Shown: positions 52,658 to 60,964 of the stretch, one piece after another
How positions within the stretch are numbered: the stretch's first letter is position 1
Layout of the letters: every line of letters starts with the position of its first letter
NCBI GenBank assembly: GCA_022760335.1
Contig: JALEGE010000205.1
Span: forward strand, 37,386 to 101,385
Direction of reading: 5' to 3'
DNA from: Hyphomonadaceae bacterium
Lineage (GTDB): Bacteria; Pseudomonadota; Alphaproteobacteria; Caulobacterales; Hyphomonadaceae
Length of the DNA: 64,000 nucleotides
The notes under the pieces: generated by a model
The model's input: only the letters and a program-made list of their open reading frames with translations
What the model was told of the DNA's origin: nothing
The model's database searches: none
Program-made: the position numbers and the translations under genes

Positions 52658-54358
52658 ATGGCCGCCTCGTCCCCGATCACCAGCATTCTCAGTTATTTCG
52701 GACCGCTCTCGCGCAAGCAGATCGAAGAGAACAATGCTGTGCTGCGTGAACAACAGCGCCAGCTTGCGAGCATTTCCGCGTTGGCCGGTGCGGTCAGCAT
52801 CGCCAATGGCACCTCAATTTTCGGCATTGTCCTGATGTCCTCGCCATCCTTGTATGCGTGGGCCTGGTTTTCGGCGGTGTTGGTTTCGGCGACCTTCCTG
52901 TTCATCACGTTTGCGCAGGGGCGGGGCCGCTCACTGCCAAAGCATATTTCCGGGCGTTACCTGCAGCGGGCTGAATTCTCAGCTCTTATTCTGGGAGCAT
53001 TGTGGGGAAGCTCGGTCTTCCTTACGAGCTCCGCGGGACTGCTGGCCAGTTTCTTTGTTTTTATCGTGGTTGTTGGTATGGCGACCGGTTTTTGCGCGCT
53101 GACAGCCTCGGCGCCGCGCATTGCAATGCGTTTTGCACTACCATGCCTATTGGCGAATTCGACCTTCTTCCTGTTCCAGGATTCCACGATCAGCGTCATC
53201 ACCTCCACATTGGTTTTGATTCTTGTCATGGCGCTGATGCTGGGTGGACTGCAAAGCGAGAACCAACTGCGCGACAATGTGCGTTCCTGGTCGGAAGCAA
53301 AGGATGCGCGCCGCAATCTGTTTGATGCGATCGAGTCGATTGACGATGGCTTTGCCGTGTATGATGGCGATGGCCAGATCACCATGGCCAATTCGAAGTA
53401 CCGGCAATGGTTTCCAGATGGCGTGGATCTGGAAGAGGGCAGCAATGGACGTGTGGAATGCGTCGGGGAAGGGACGTGGGTTCTCAGATCGATGATGCCC
53501 ACGGCTGATGGACGAACGGTGAGCATCCACAAGGATGTTTCGCGGCTCAAACACCGCGAGCAACAGTTGATCGCAGCACGCCGCGAAGCCGAGGAGGCTG
53601 ACGCGGCAAAAGCACGTTTCCTGTCGACGATGAGTCAGGAACTTCGCGCGCCGCTCAACATCATCAACGGTTTCTCGCAAATCATGTCGTCGGAATCCAA
53701 AATTGTCGTGACGGCCAGCGAGATGCGCCAGTATTCGGATTCGATCCTTAACGCCGGCGAGCACTTGCTGACGGTGATCAACGATATCATCGAGTTCTCA
53801 CAGGTCGGCACAGACCGTTATATTCACGATCCCCAACCCCATGATGTCCGCGAATTGCTCTCAAAGGCTGTTACGCTCTCGGCCCAGTTCCATGGCGTCA
53901 CAGATCTTAGCGGGATCGACATTTCCGTTGCGCGTGACGTTGGCGACATTATCGTGGACGAGGCGGCTTTCCGTCGTGTCCTGATGAGTGTCATTTCGAA
54001 TGGTATCAAATTTGGTGGTTCTCCCGCGCGCATGGTGATCCGCGCCTTCCTGCGCCAGGAAGAGGGCCTGATCATCACCGTGCGCGATTTCGGTCCGGGC
54101 ATCGAGGCATCTGATCTGGAGCGTGTCTTCGAGCCCTTCTATCAGTGCGGCGAGGATCCGGGCGGGGAATTCTCCGGCACGGGCCTGGGCCTGACCCTGG
54201 CGCGCGAACTGGTGAAACTGCATGGCGGCAGCATGAGCCTGGCCAGCCGGCCTGGAGCGGGCGTGACGGCTTCTGTCATCCTGCCGACAAGTGCGCATCT
54301 GCCATCTGAGGTCTCGTCAACGACCGAGGCGGTCGACCCGATGCACGCTGTGGCCTGA
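52658..54358 (+). CDS. Histidine-kinase-like protein lacking the phospho-acceptor His
   Basis: 566 aa from ATG 52658; the longer frame from 52508 reaches the promoter of the divergent gene. Five or six membrane segments (about 40-200) are followed by a PAS-like region (FDAIESIDDGFAVYDGDGQ) and a dimerisation domain reading FLSTMSQELRAPLNIINGFSQIM. The normal H-box is SHELRTPLN; here the codon at 53636-53638 is CAG, so residue 327 is Gln. The HATPase domain looks functional: VISNGIKFG, DFGPGIEASD, GTGLGLTLA. It cannot autophosphorylate in the usual way, and may act like DivL, a kinase-like regulator that also lost this His (Tyr there). Confidence 0.9.
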   Translation: MAASSPITSILSYFGPLSRKQIEENNAVLREQQRQLASISALAGAVSIANGTSIFGIVLMSSPSLYAWAWFSAVLVSATFLFITFAQGRGRSLPKHISGRYLQRAEFSALILGALWGSSVFLTSSAGLLASFFVFIVVVGMATGFCALTASAPRIAMRFALPCLLANSTFFLFQDSTISVITSTLVLILVMALMLGGLQSENQLRDNVRSWSEAKDARRNLFDAIESIDDGFAVYDGDGQITMANSKYRQWFPDGVDLEEGSNGRVECVGEGTWVLRSMMPTADGRTVSIHKDVSRLKHREQQLIAARREAEEADAAKARFLSTMSQELRAPLNIINGFSQIMSSESKIVVTASEMRQYSDSILNAGEHLLTVINDIIEFSQVGTDRYIHDPQPHDVRELLSKAVTLSAQFHGVTDLSGIDISVARDVGDIIVDEAAFRRVLMSVISNGIKFGGSPARMVIRAFLRQEEGLIITVRDFGPGIEASDLERVFEPFYQCGEDPGGEFSGTGLGLTLARELVKLHGGSMSLASRPGAGVTASVILPTSAHLPSEVSSTTEAVDPMHAVA

Positions 54359-55150
54359 TCAGGCTTTGCCCATCCAGTAGGTTTCCAGCGCGTCGGCGAC
54401 CTCGCCTGCGCTGCGGCGAATGCGCGGCGGCACGCGGAAGGCGATGAGGGCTGAGCCGGCCAGCGCGGTGTCCTTGTCCTCTGGTGCTGGCCAATGCGCG
54501 CCGGCGACAATGCCGCTTTCCAGGCTCGACAGGAAAGCGCCGAACTCGGCCTCACGCTCATCCTTGAACAGGGGCAGCCAGACGGCCACGATGGCTTTGG
54601 GCCAGCGGGCGAGGGCGCGCGGAGTCCATTCGGCCAAGGCTTCCATATCGTCCATGGTCTCATAACTGGGATCGGAGAAGACCAGCATCTGCTCGCCCTT
54701 GCGCGGTTGCAGTTTCAAAGCGCCAGCATAGCCGTCGGCTTTCTTGATCTGCACGCGCCTGTCGCCCTCGAAGGCGGCGGTGAGCGCGTCATATTCCGCC
54801 GGGTGTTTCTCGAACAGGATGAACCGGCCTAGATCGCCCAGCCTCAACGCGGCGAGCTTTGGCGAGCCGGGATAAGCCTTTTTCGATTGCGCCCGCATCA
54901 GGTCCAGCCAATCGGCGAGTTCGCCAGGCGCAGGCTCGGCCTTGAACAGCTCCAGTACGCCTTCGTCGGCCTCACCAGTCTTGCGCGATTGTGGACCAGT
55001 GAGGTCATAGACGCCCCGCCCGGAATGGGTTTCGACATGCAGGACGGGGCGGCCTTGATCGGTCAGGTCGCGCAGGATCAGGTCCAGCACGGCATGCTTG
55101 AGCACATCGGCGCGATTTCCCGCGTGAAAGCCGTGCTGGTAGCTGAGCAA
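54359..55150 (-). CDS. rlmJ: 23S rRNA (adenine-N6) methyltransferase RlmJ
   Basis: 263 aa starting MLSYQHGFHAGNRADVLKH, the hallmark N-terminus of RlmJ (ComJ-like). A SAM-binding region (VETHSGRGVYDL) and the catalytic motif DPSYE (usually DPPYE) follow. It methylates A2030 (E. coli numbering) of 23S rRNA. The stop is adjacent to the stop of the convergent kinase-like gene. Confidence 0.95.
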   Translation of the reverse strand: MLSYQHGFHAGNRADVLKHAVLDLILRDLTDQGRPVLHVETHSGRGVYDLTGPQSRKTGEADEGVLELFKAEPAPGELADWLDLMRAQSKKAYPGSPKLAALRLGDLGRFILFEKHPAEYDALTAAFEGDRRVQIKKADGYAGALKLQPRKGEQMLVFSDPSYETMDDMEALAEWTPRALARWPKAIVAVWLPLFKDEREAEFGAFLSSLESGIVAGAHWPAPEDKDTALAGSALIAFRVPPRIRRSAGEVADALETYWMGKA

Positions 55151-55153
55151 GAT

Positions 55154-56914
55154 CTACTCCTGTGCTTCTGCCAGAGAGGCCTCGCGGATCGCCTTGAACT
55201 CATTACCGTCATACCATTCCGGCCAGTCGCCGGAATCGGCAATGTCCCGCCCCACCGTGTAGAGCGCGGTCACGTCTTCCACCATTCCAGACAAATCCCA
55301 GTCCGTGGAATATTCGTCCATTGGCTTGTGATAGCGCTGGACGGTGTAGACTTCCGAAGCCGCCTTGCCGGTCGCAACCCCGCCATCGAGAAGGTCCTGG
55401 CCACCATCGGCATACAGCATCGGTACGCCTTCTTTGGCGAAGCTGACATGATCTGAGCGGTAGAAATAGCCCGCCTGAGGATTGGGATCAGGCTCGATGA
55501 TCCGGTCCTGGGTTTCCAGCACGGCGGCGAGCCGGTCTTCCAACTCCGAGGCGCCATAGCCGATGACGACCATATTCTTGCTGCGGCCCAGCGGGAGCAT
55601 GCCGTCCATATTGATTCCGGCGACAACCTGGCTGAGCGGTACAGTCGGGTTCTCGGCATAATAGGCCGAGCCGAGCAGGCCAGACTCTTCCAGTGTCACT
55701 GAGACGAAAATGGCCGAGCGCGGATGTTCGCCCGCCGCCATGGCCTCTGCGATTTCCAACAGGGCCGCCGAGCCGGTGGCGTTATCGACCGCGCCATTGA
55801 AGATGTCGTCGCGGTAGAAATCCTGGCCAGGCGCGCCGGTGCGGTCTTCGGACTTCTTGCCCAGATGGTCCCAGTGTGCGGTGAACAACATGTACTCGTC
55901 AGGCGCTTCTGTGCCGGGAAGTACCCCGATCACATTTCGTGAGGTGGCGCGGCTAACCGTTTGCTGGATCTCACCGCTCGCCGTGAGTCCACCCATATCG
56001 ACAGGGGTGAAACCGGTTTGCTTGGCGGCGAATTTCATGTCCTCGAAATCAAGCCCGCCTTCAGCAAAGAGCTTGCGAGCCGTTTCCACGGTGATCCAAC
56101 CTTCCAGCAGGGCGCGCTCGGCCCCGCCATCGGCGCGCACCAGATCGGCCTGTGCCCCGGACCAGGAATTGGCCACCACGTCCCAGCCATAGGAGGCTGG
56201 CGCGGTTTCGTGCACTACGATTGCCGCCGTGGCGCCCTGGCGCGCGGCTTCCTCGAACTTGTAGGTCCAGCGGCCATAATAGGTCATCGCCTTGCCCTTG
56301 AAGAGATCTGGATCTTCGGTGGCGAAACCAGGATCATTGACCAGCATCACAACCGTTTTGCCCTCGACATCCAGACCGGCATAATCGTCCCAGCCATATT
56401 CCGGCGCAACAACGCCATAGCCGACAAAGACCACTTCGGAGTCTGAAAAGGAAAGTTCGGTTTCCTCCTGGTGCTTGGTCCAGATGACGGCGTCTTCCTT
56501 CAGCACCATGGGGTAGTCGCGGTCGGATTCCCCGCCTGAGAAGGTGAGGCCTGATGCGGCCTCATCTACGGTCTGGTCGACCATGCCGACAGTCTGGAAC
56601 CAGGTGCCATCCTCGCCGCCCGGTTGCAGGCCAAGGCGTTCCATTTCAGCTGCGATCCAGTCTGCGGCCTTCTCGCCTGCCTCGCTGCCGGGACCTCTGC
56701 CCTCGAAGGCATCGTCGGCGAGTGTGCGAATGCGCACGGCGAGATCTTCCTCAGTGATCTCCACGCTGGTCGCCTCAGGCAGGGCCAGCGGATAGACAGG
56801 AACTGGCGCCGCTTCTTCGCTGGAGTTGGCATTTTCTGTGACGGGTGGTGTTGTCTCGCCTGCGCATGCGGCGATCAGAACAAGCGCGGTGAGGGCGCTG
56901 AATGGTTTGAACAT
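55154..56914 (-). CDS. Secreted M28-family metallopeptidase (lipoprotein)
   Basis: 586 aa from ATG 56914 (AAGGTG upstream). The N-terminus FKPFSALTALVLIAACAGE is a lipoprotein signal with lipobox IAAC. An inserted PA domain (about 140-280, VMLVNDPGFATEDP) precedes the M28 peptidase domain with AHWDHLG (His/Asp zinc ligands), GAVDNATGSAALLEIAEAMA (bridging Asp) and VSVTLEESGLLGSAYYAENP (catalytic Glu pair). It is an outer-envelope aminopeptidase probably used for peptide nutrition. Confidence 0.94.
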   Translation of the reverse strand: MFKPFSALTALVLIAACAGETTPPVTENANSSEEAAPVPVYPLALPEATSVEITEEDLAVRIRTLADDAFEGRGPGSEAGEKAADWIAAEMERLGLQPGGEDGTWFQTVGMVDQTVDEAASGLTFSGGESDRDYPMVLKEDAVIWTKHQEETELSFSDSEVVFVGYGVVAPEYGWDDYAGLDVEGKTVVMLVNDPGFATEDPDLFKGKAMTYYGRWTYKFEEAARQGATAAIVVHETAPASYGWDVVANSWSGAQADLVRADGGAERALLEGWITVETARKLFAEGGLDFEDMKFAAKQTGFTPVDMGGLTASGEIQQTVSRATSRNVIGVLPGTEAPDEYMLFTAHWDHLGKKSEDRTGAPGQDFYRDDIFNGAVDNATGSAALLEIAEAMAAGEHPRSAIFVSVTLEESGLLGSAYYAENPTVPLSQVVAGINMDGMLPLGRSKNMVVIGYGASELEDRLAAVLETQDRIIEPDPNPQAGYFYRSDHVSFAKEGVPMLYADGGQDLLDGGVATGKAASEVYTVQRYHKPMDEYSTDWDLSGMVEDVTALYTVGRDIADSGDWPEWYDGNEFKAIREASLAEAQE

Positions 56915-57048
56915 GGGAACACCTTGTATGGCTAAGGTTTTGATAGCGGTGTTACCGCCCCCGCGATGCCCCATCAAGCACGGGTGGCTGTAAGTCTCTG
57001 GATTTACTCGGCACTCTGGTGCATCGTTGCCGCCTCGGGAGGGCCGCC

Positions 57049-58398
57049 ATGACCGATGTGTTCATCAGCTACAAGAAAGAAGATGTAGACCGTGTACGTC
57101 TCATCGCAGAGGCGCTGGCTCAAGCCGGATACGAGGTCTGGTGGGATCACCGTATCCCCCCGGGACGCACCTATCGCGAAGTGATTGGCGCCGCGCTGCA
57201 GACGGCGAAATGCGTGATCGTCGTCTGGTCAGAGAAATCGGTGGAATCGCAATGGGTGCTGGATGAAGCCGATGCCGGGCAGCAGCGCCGGGTGCTGTTA
57301 CCGATCCTCATCGACAATGTGATGCCGCCCTATGGCTTCGGCCAGATCGAGGCCGCGCGCCTGATCGATTGGGACGGTGATACCAGCCAGATCGAGTGGC
57401 AGCATACTGTGGGGGCGGTCGCCCATCTTGTCGGACGAGAGCCGGGTGCGGCCGCGCCGGTCTCCATTGCCATGCCCAGTGGTGGCGGAGCGATGCGTGA
57501 ATCGCCTGCCGTGACACTGGCCACGCCGGGCGCAACGCTGGACAAGCGGGATGCAGCAGCGGCATCCCAAGGCGGGGGTGGCGGCAAGGCCGGCCTGATT
57601 CTTGGCGCGCTGGTTCTGCTCGGCGCGCTTGGCGGCGGGGCGTATTATGCGATCGCCAACAACCTGTTCTCCGGATCTCTGCCGCCGGATGGGCCGGAGA
57701 TTGTGGATGGTGATGAGGGGCCCTTGGTCGTCACCGAGCCCACTGATGCGCCTGACCCAGAGCTGGAACCTCAACCTCAACCGGATCCCGAACCAGAGCC
57801 CCAACCCCAGCCAGAACCCGAGATCGGCTTTCCGGGGGTGAACGGCATGAATGTCATGTCAGCCACGCAGAGCAATGGTCGTCAGATCGTTCATCTGCGC
57901 GATGGGTTCTGGGCGGTGATGGGCAGTAATGGCCTGCCGGAAGTGACGTTCCAAGAGTACGGACGTGACGACTGGTCAGTCTATATGGTCGAGGTTGGGT
58001 CCGACACTCAGTACTCCATCGACATTTATATGCGCCAGTTCAAGCAGATGATGGGTGGCGAATTGCGCCCTCGTGCAGACCTGGCCTCAGCCTCGACCCA
58101 GAGCGGCCAGGTGCCACGCATCTCGCGCGCGCACGCCTTTGTCTTTGGCGATGGGCTGCGCTTTGAGCGCAATACGGCTGGCCCATCGGAAACCTGGGTG
58201 GAAGTGGATATCGCGACCGGCCAGCGCAGCTATGTCTGGACCAAAGTGCATGAAGACCAGCATTTCATGGAGCTGACCGATGATGGCCGCGGCGCACGCA
58301 TGCGCGTCGATCTGATCCAGAAACAGGTCTATCTCTATTTTCCCGATTGGGGCCAGTTCAACCCGCAATGGCCGGTCACGGATGTGCAGTGGCGCTAA
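57049..58398 (+). CDS. Membrane-anchored TIR-domain protein with periplasmic domain
   Basis: 449 aa from ATG 57049 (GGGAGGG upstream). Residues 1-135 are a TIR domain: MTDVFISYKKEDVDRVRLIAEAL, CVIVVWSEKSVESQWVLDEAD, where Glu73 is the likely NADase catalytic residue, with Trp69. A Gly/Ser-rich linker leads to one membrane segment (about 180-203), a Pro-Glu-Gln repeat (about 235-262) and a periplasmic C-terminal domain of about 185 residues that I do not recognise. TIR inside, sensor outside, is an uncommon layout; it may transmit an envelope signal to NAD metabolism or protein assembly. No Thoeris or CBASS partner is adjacent. Confidence 0.87.
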   Translation: MTDVFISYKKEDVDRVRLIAEALAQAGYEVWWDHRIPPGRTYREVIGAALQTAKCVIVVWSEKSVESQWVLDEADAGQQRRVLLPILIDNVMPPYGFGQIEAARLIDWDGDTSQIEWQHTVGAVAHLVGREPGAAAPVSIAMPSGGGAMRESPAVTLATPGATLDKRDAAAASQGGGGGKAGLILGALVLLGALGGGAYYAIANNLFSGSLPPDGPEIVDGDEGPLVVTEPTDAPDPELEPQPQPDPEPEPQPQPEPEIGFPGVNGMNVMSATQSNGRQIVHLRDGFWAVMGSNGLPEVTFQEYGRDDWSVYMVEVGSDTQYSIDIYMRQFKQMMGGELRPRADLASASTQSGQVPRISRAHAFVFGDGLRFERNTAGPSETWVEVDIATGQRSYVWTKVHEDQHFMELTDDGRGARMRVDLIQKQVYLYFPDWGQFNPQWPVTDVQWR

Positions 58399-59345
58399 TC
58401 AGGCAACGGAATCCAATCCGTCTCGCCTTCCGGCAAGGTAAACGGCGTGCCGTCAAAGCCACCGTCAATGCTTGTCTGCCAGTCGGTTTTGGCCTGCTCG
58501 ATCCGAGCGGTGTCTGACGAGACGAGGTTCCAGTAAATTGTACGCTTTTCCGGGAGTTCTGCGCCGCCGGCGAGCATGAACAATGCGCCGGGCTCGGCCA
58601 CAATCGGCACATCGCAATCTGCCGCCAGTACCGCCATGGCGCCTTCCTCCAAGTGTTCTGTCCCAACCTGGATTTTTCCCTTGGCGACATAGACTGCGCG
58701 CTCAGGCGCGGCGTTGGCCGGGATCTCGAAACTGGCCCCGTCGGGCGCCTCGCCAGCGAGATACCAGATCGGATGCGGGAATGAGACTGGCGAGGCATGG
58801 CCCCAGGCTTTGCCCGCGATCAGGCGCATTTGCGCGCCGCCAAGCTCGAACACGGGGAGCGTGCTAGCGGGATGATGGATAAAGGCCGGTTCGGTCTCCT
58901 CATGCGCGACAGGCAGAGCCACCCAGACCTGAATTCCATGCATGGTCTGCCCTTGTGCACGTTCCTCTGGTGGGGTGCGTTCTGAATGTACAATGCCCTT
59001 GCCGGCGGTCATCCAGTTCACAGCGCCGGGGCGGATGACCAGATCGTTGCCGACAGTATCCTTGTGGGCGATGGCACCATCGAACAGATAGGTTACCGTC
59101 GAGAGGCCAATATGCGGGTGTGAGCGGACATCCAATCCCTCGCCAGGCGCATAGACGGCCGGTCCGAAATGATCGAAGAAGATGAATGGCCCCACCATCC
59201 GCTTCTTGTGAAAGGGCAGGACGCGCCGAACCGTCATGCCCCCGTCCAGATCGCGCATGCGTGGAGTGATAATCAGTTCGATCTGCTTACAGGCCGGTGA
59301 AATTGAGGTCATCTCATCGTCATTGCTGGAAGGCGTGTTGGACAT
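58395..59345 (-). CDS. Pirin-family bicupin protein
   Basis: 316 aa from ATG 59345, with AGGAG eight bases upstream; the longer frame from 59798 is a shadow. Pirin markers: FFDHFGPAVYAPGEGLDVRSHPHIGLSTVTYLFDG with the metal-binding His residues, and HSERTPPEERAQGQTMHGIQVWVALP. Pirins are Fe-binding cupins, some with quercetinase activity. Its stop overlaps the TIR gene stop by three bases, the two being convergent. Confidence 0.93.
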   Translation of the reverse strand: MSNTPSSNDDEMTSISPACKQIELIITPRMRDLDGGMTVRRVLPFHKKRMVGPFIFFDHFGPAVYAPGEGLDVRSHPHIGLSTVTYLFDGAIAHKDTVGNDLVIRPGAVNWMTAGKGIVHSERTPPEERAQGQTMHGIQVWVALPVAHEETEPAFIHHPASTLPVFELGGAQMRLIAGKAWGHASPVSFPHPIWYLAGEAPDGASFEIPANAAPERAVYVAKGKIQVGTEHLEEGAMAVLAADCDVPIVAEPGALFMLAGGAELPEKRTIYWNLVSSDTARIEQAKTDWQTSIDGGFDGTPFTLPEGETDWIPLPD

Positions 59346-59378
59346 GGCCCATCTCCTGAGGTCAAACTGATTTCTATC

Positions 59379-59981
59379 ATGACATCTAGTCTCGCTGATG
59401 CCGATCTCCAGACCTATGCCGCGCGAATTCGCGCTTGCAGGCTGTGCGCAGAAGATATGCCGAACCGGCCCAACCCGATCCTGCAGGTGCATCGGGAGGC
59501 ACGTATCCTGGTGGTTGGCCAGGCGCCGGGCAATCTCGCCGACACCACCGGCAAGCCGTTCAACGACCCTTCCGGCGTGCGTCTGCGCGCATGGATGGGC
59601 GTAAGCGATGAGGAATTCTATGATCCCACCCGCATTGCCTTGGCGCCCATGGGATTTTGCTTTCCCGGCTATGACAGGAATGGCGGGGATATCCCGCCAA
59701 TGAAGCGCTGCGCGAAAGAGTGGCGCGCCGGCCTGCTTGCGCGCTTGCCCAATATCAAGGTCACCCTGCTGGTCGGCAGCTATGCTCAGAAATGGCACTT
59801 GGGTGCGCGGGCTAAAAAGTCCCTACGCGAAACCGTTGCCCACTGGCAGGACTATGCTGCGGAGCACATCTTTACGACACCGCATCCTAGCTGGAGGAAC
59901 AATGGATGGCTCAAGGCAAATCCCTGGTTCGAAAGCGAGGTCTTGCCGGCCTTGCAAGCCTCGGTACGCTCCTGTCTTTGA
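59379..59981 (+). CDS. Uracil-DNA glycosylase family protein (Fe-S, family 4-like)
   Basis: 200 aa. Motif 1 is VVGQAPGNLADTTGKPFND (GxAPG type of families 4 and 5) and motif 2 is TTPHPSWRNN. Four cysteines fit an iron-sulfur cluster: CRLC near the N-terminus and C-FPGYDRNGGDIPPMKR-C in the middle. It probably removes uracil or related bases from DNA. The gene is divergent from pirin. Confidence 0.9.
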   Translation: MTSSLADADLQTYAARIRACRLCAEDMPNRPNPILQVHREARILVVGQAPGNLADTTGKPFNDPSGVRLRAWMGVSDEEFYDPTRIALAPMGFCFPGYDRNGGDIPPMKRCAKEWRAGLLARLPNIKVTLLVGSYAQKWHLGARAKKSLRETVAHWQDYAAEHIFTTPHPSWRNNGWLKANPWFESEVLPALQASVRSCL

Positions 59982-60964
59982 TGGTACTTCTGGCGCTGCC
60001 GATCCCTGGCTGCACCCCCGTCACACAAGGCCGATTGGAGCTCGCCATGCCTGAACCGCCGCACTTCGATGTTGAGGCCGAACGCTTCATCAGCTTTGAC
60101 GGTGCCGCGCTGGGCCTGACCGTCTGGCAGGCCGAGGGTGAGCCCGAGATTGTGATTGTCGGCCTGCACGGCATGAATGACTGGGCGGAGGCCTTCTACC
60201 TGGCTGCGCCCTGGTGGGCCGAGCAGGGCGTGACGACTTATGCTTATGACCAGCGCGGCTTTGGACGCTCGCCGAATAAGGGCATCTGGCCACAGGAAGA
60301 GCTGATGCGCGAGGATCTGCGCACGGCCGTTCGCATCGCCCGCATCCGCCATCCGGAGGCGAAGATCGCCGTCGTCGGTATTTCCATGGGTGGGGCCGTG
60401 GCGGCCTCGGCCTTTGGCAGCAAGGATGTGCCCGCTGCGGATCTTCTTGTGCTCTCCGGCCCGGGGTTTCGCGGCTGGGGCGCGCTGCCCATGTCCTACA
60501 AGGCCAGCCTGTGGATCTCCTCGCGCGTGCGCCCTGGCTGGGTGGTCAAACCCAATCCGCGCTTTATCCGCATCGAACCGACCGACAATATCGAGATGCT
60601 GCGCCATATCTGGGCCAATCCCAATATGACGCGTGCCAACCGTGTCGATCAGGTTCATGGCGTCGTGACCCTGATGGAAACAGCCCATGACCGGGTCGGC
60701 AGAATTCCGGACTCAGTCCCGATCCTCATCACCTATGGCGCGAAGGATATCGTCATCCCGCAAGCCGCCATGGCCCGCACGGCGCAGGCGTTCCCACCGC
60801 ATGCCCGTACTGTGTTTTACGAGAATGGCTATCACATGCTGTTGCGCGACCTGCAGGCTGAAACCGTCTGGGCTGATATGATGGCTTTCCTGCGTGATCC
60901 CGAAGCCGAATTGCCCAGTGGCGCCCCGTCTATCCCTTGGGCATTGGACGCCCACTCCGGTTAG
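59906..60964 (+). CDS. Lipoprotein alpha/beta hydrolase (lysophospholipase-like)
   Basis: 352 aa. The start ATG at 59906 is set by GGAGGA seven bases upstream, although this puts the first 76 bases inside the end of the glycosylase gene. The N-terminus is a lipoprotein-type signal (Arg/Lys-rich, then LLSLMVLLALPIPGC). The hydrolase has GLHGMNDWAEAF, the nucleophile motif GISMGGAVA (Ser about 160), and Asp and His in YGAKDIVIP and ENGYHMLLRD. It likely cleaves monoacyl lipids in the envelope. Confidence 0.9.
   Translation: MAQGKSLVRKRGLAGLASLGTLLSLMVLLALPIPGCTPVTQGRLELAMPEPPHFDVEAERFISFDGAALGLTVWQAEGEPEIVIVGLHGMNDWAEAFYLAAPWWAEQGVTTYAYDQRGFGRSPNKGIWPQEELMREDLRTAVRIARIRHPEAKIAVVGISMGGAVAASAFGSKDVPAADLLVLSGPGFRGWGALPMSYKASLWISSRVRPGWVVKPNPRFIRIEPTDNIEMLRHIWANPNMTRANRVDQVHGVVTLMETAHDRVGRIPDSVPILITYGAKDIVIPQAAMARTAQAFPPHARTVFYENGYHMLLRDLQAETVWADMMAFLRDPEAELPSGAPSIPWALDAHSG

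Noticed and set aside
57765-57825. DNA repeat in the TIR gene
   Set aside because: It is the codon repeat of a Pro-Glu-Gln spacer, not a separate element.
57049-58398. Thoeris, CBASS or other known TIR defence system
   Set aside because: No SIR2/SLOG, cyclase or other partner gene is adjacent; neighbours are a peptidase and pirin.
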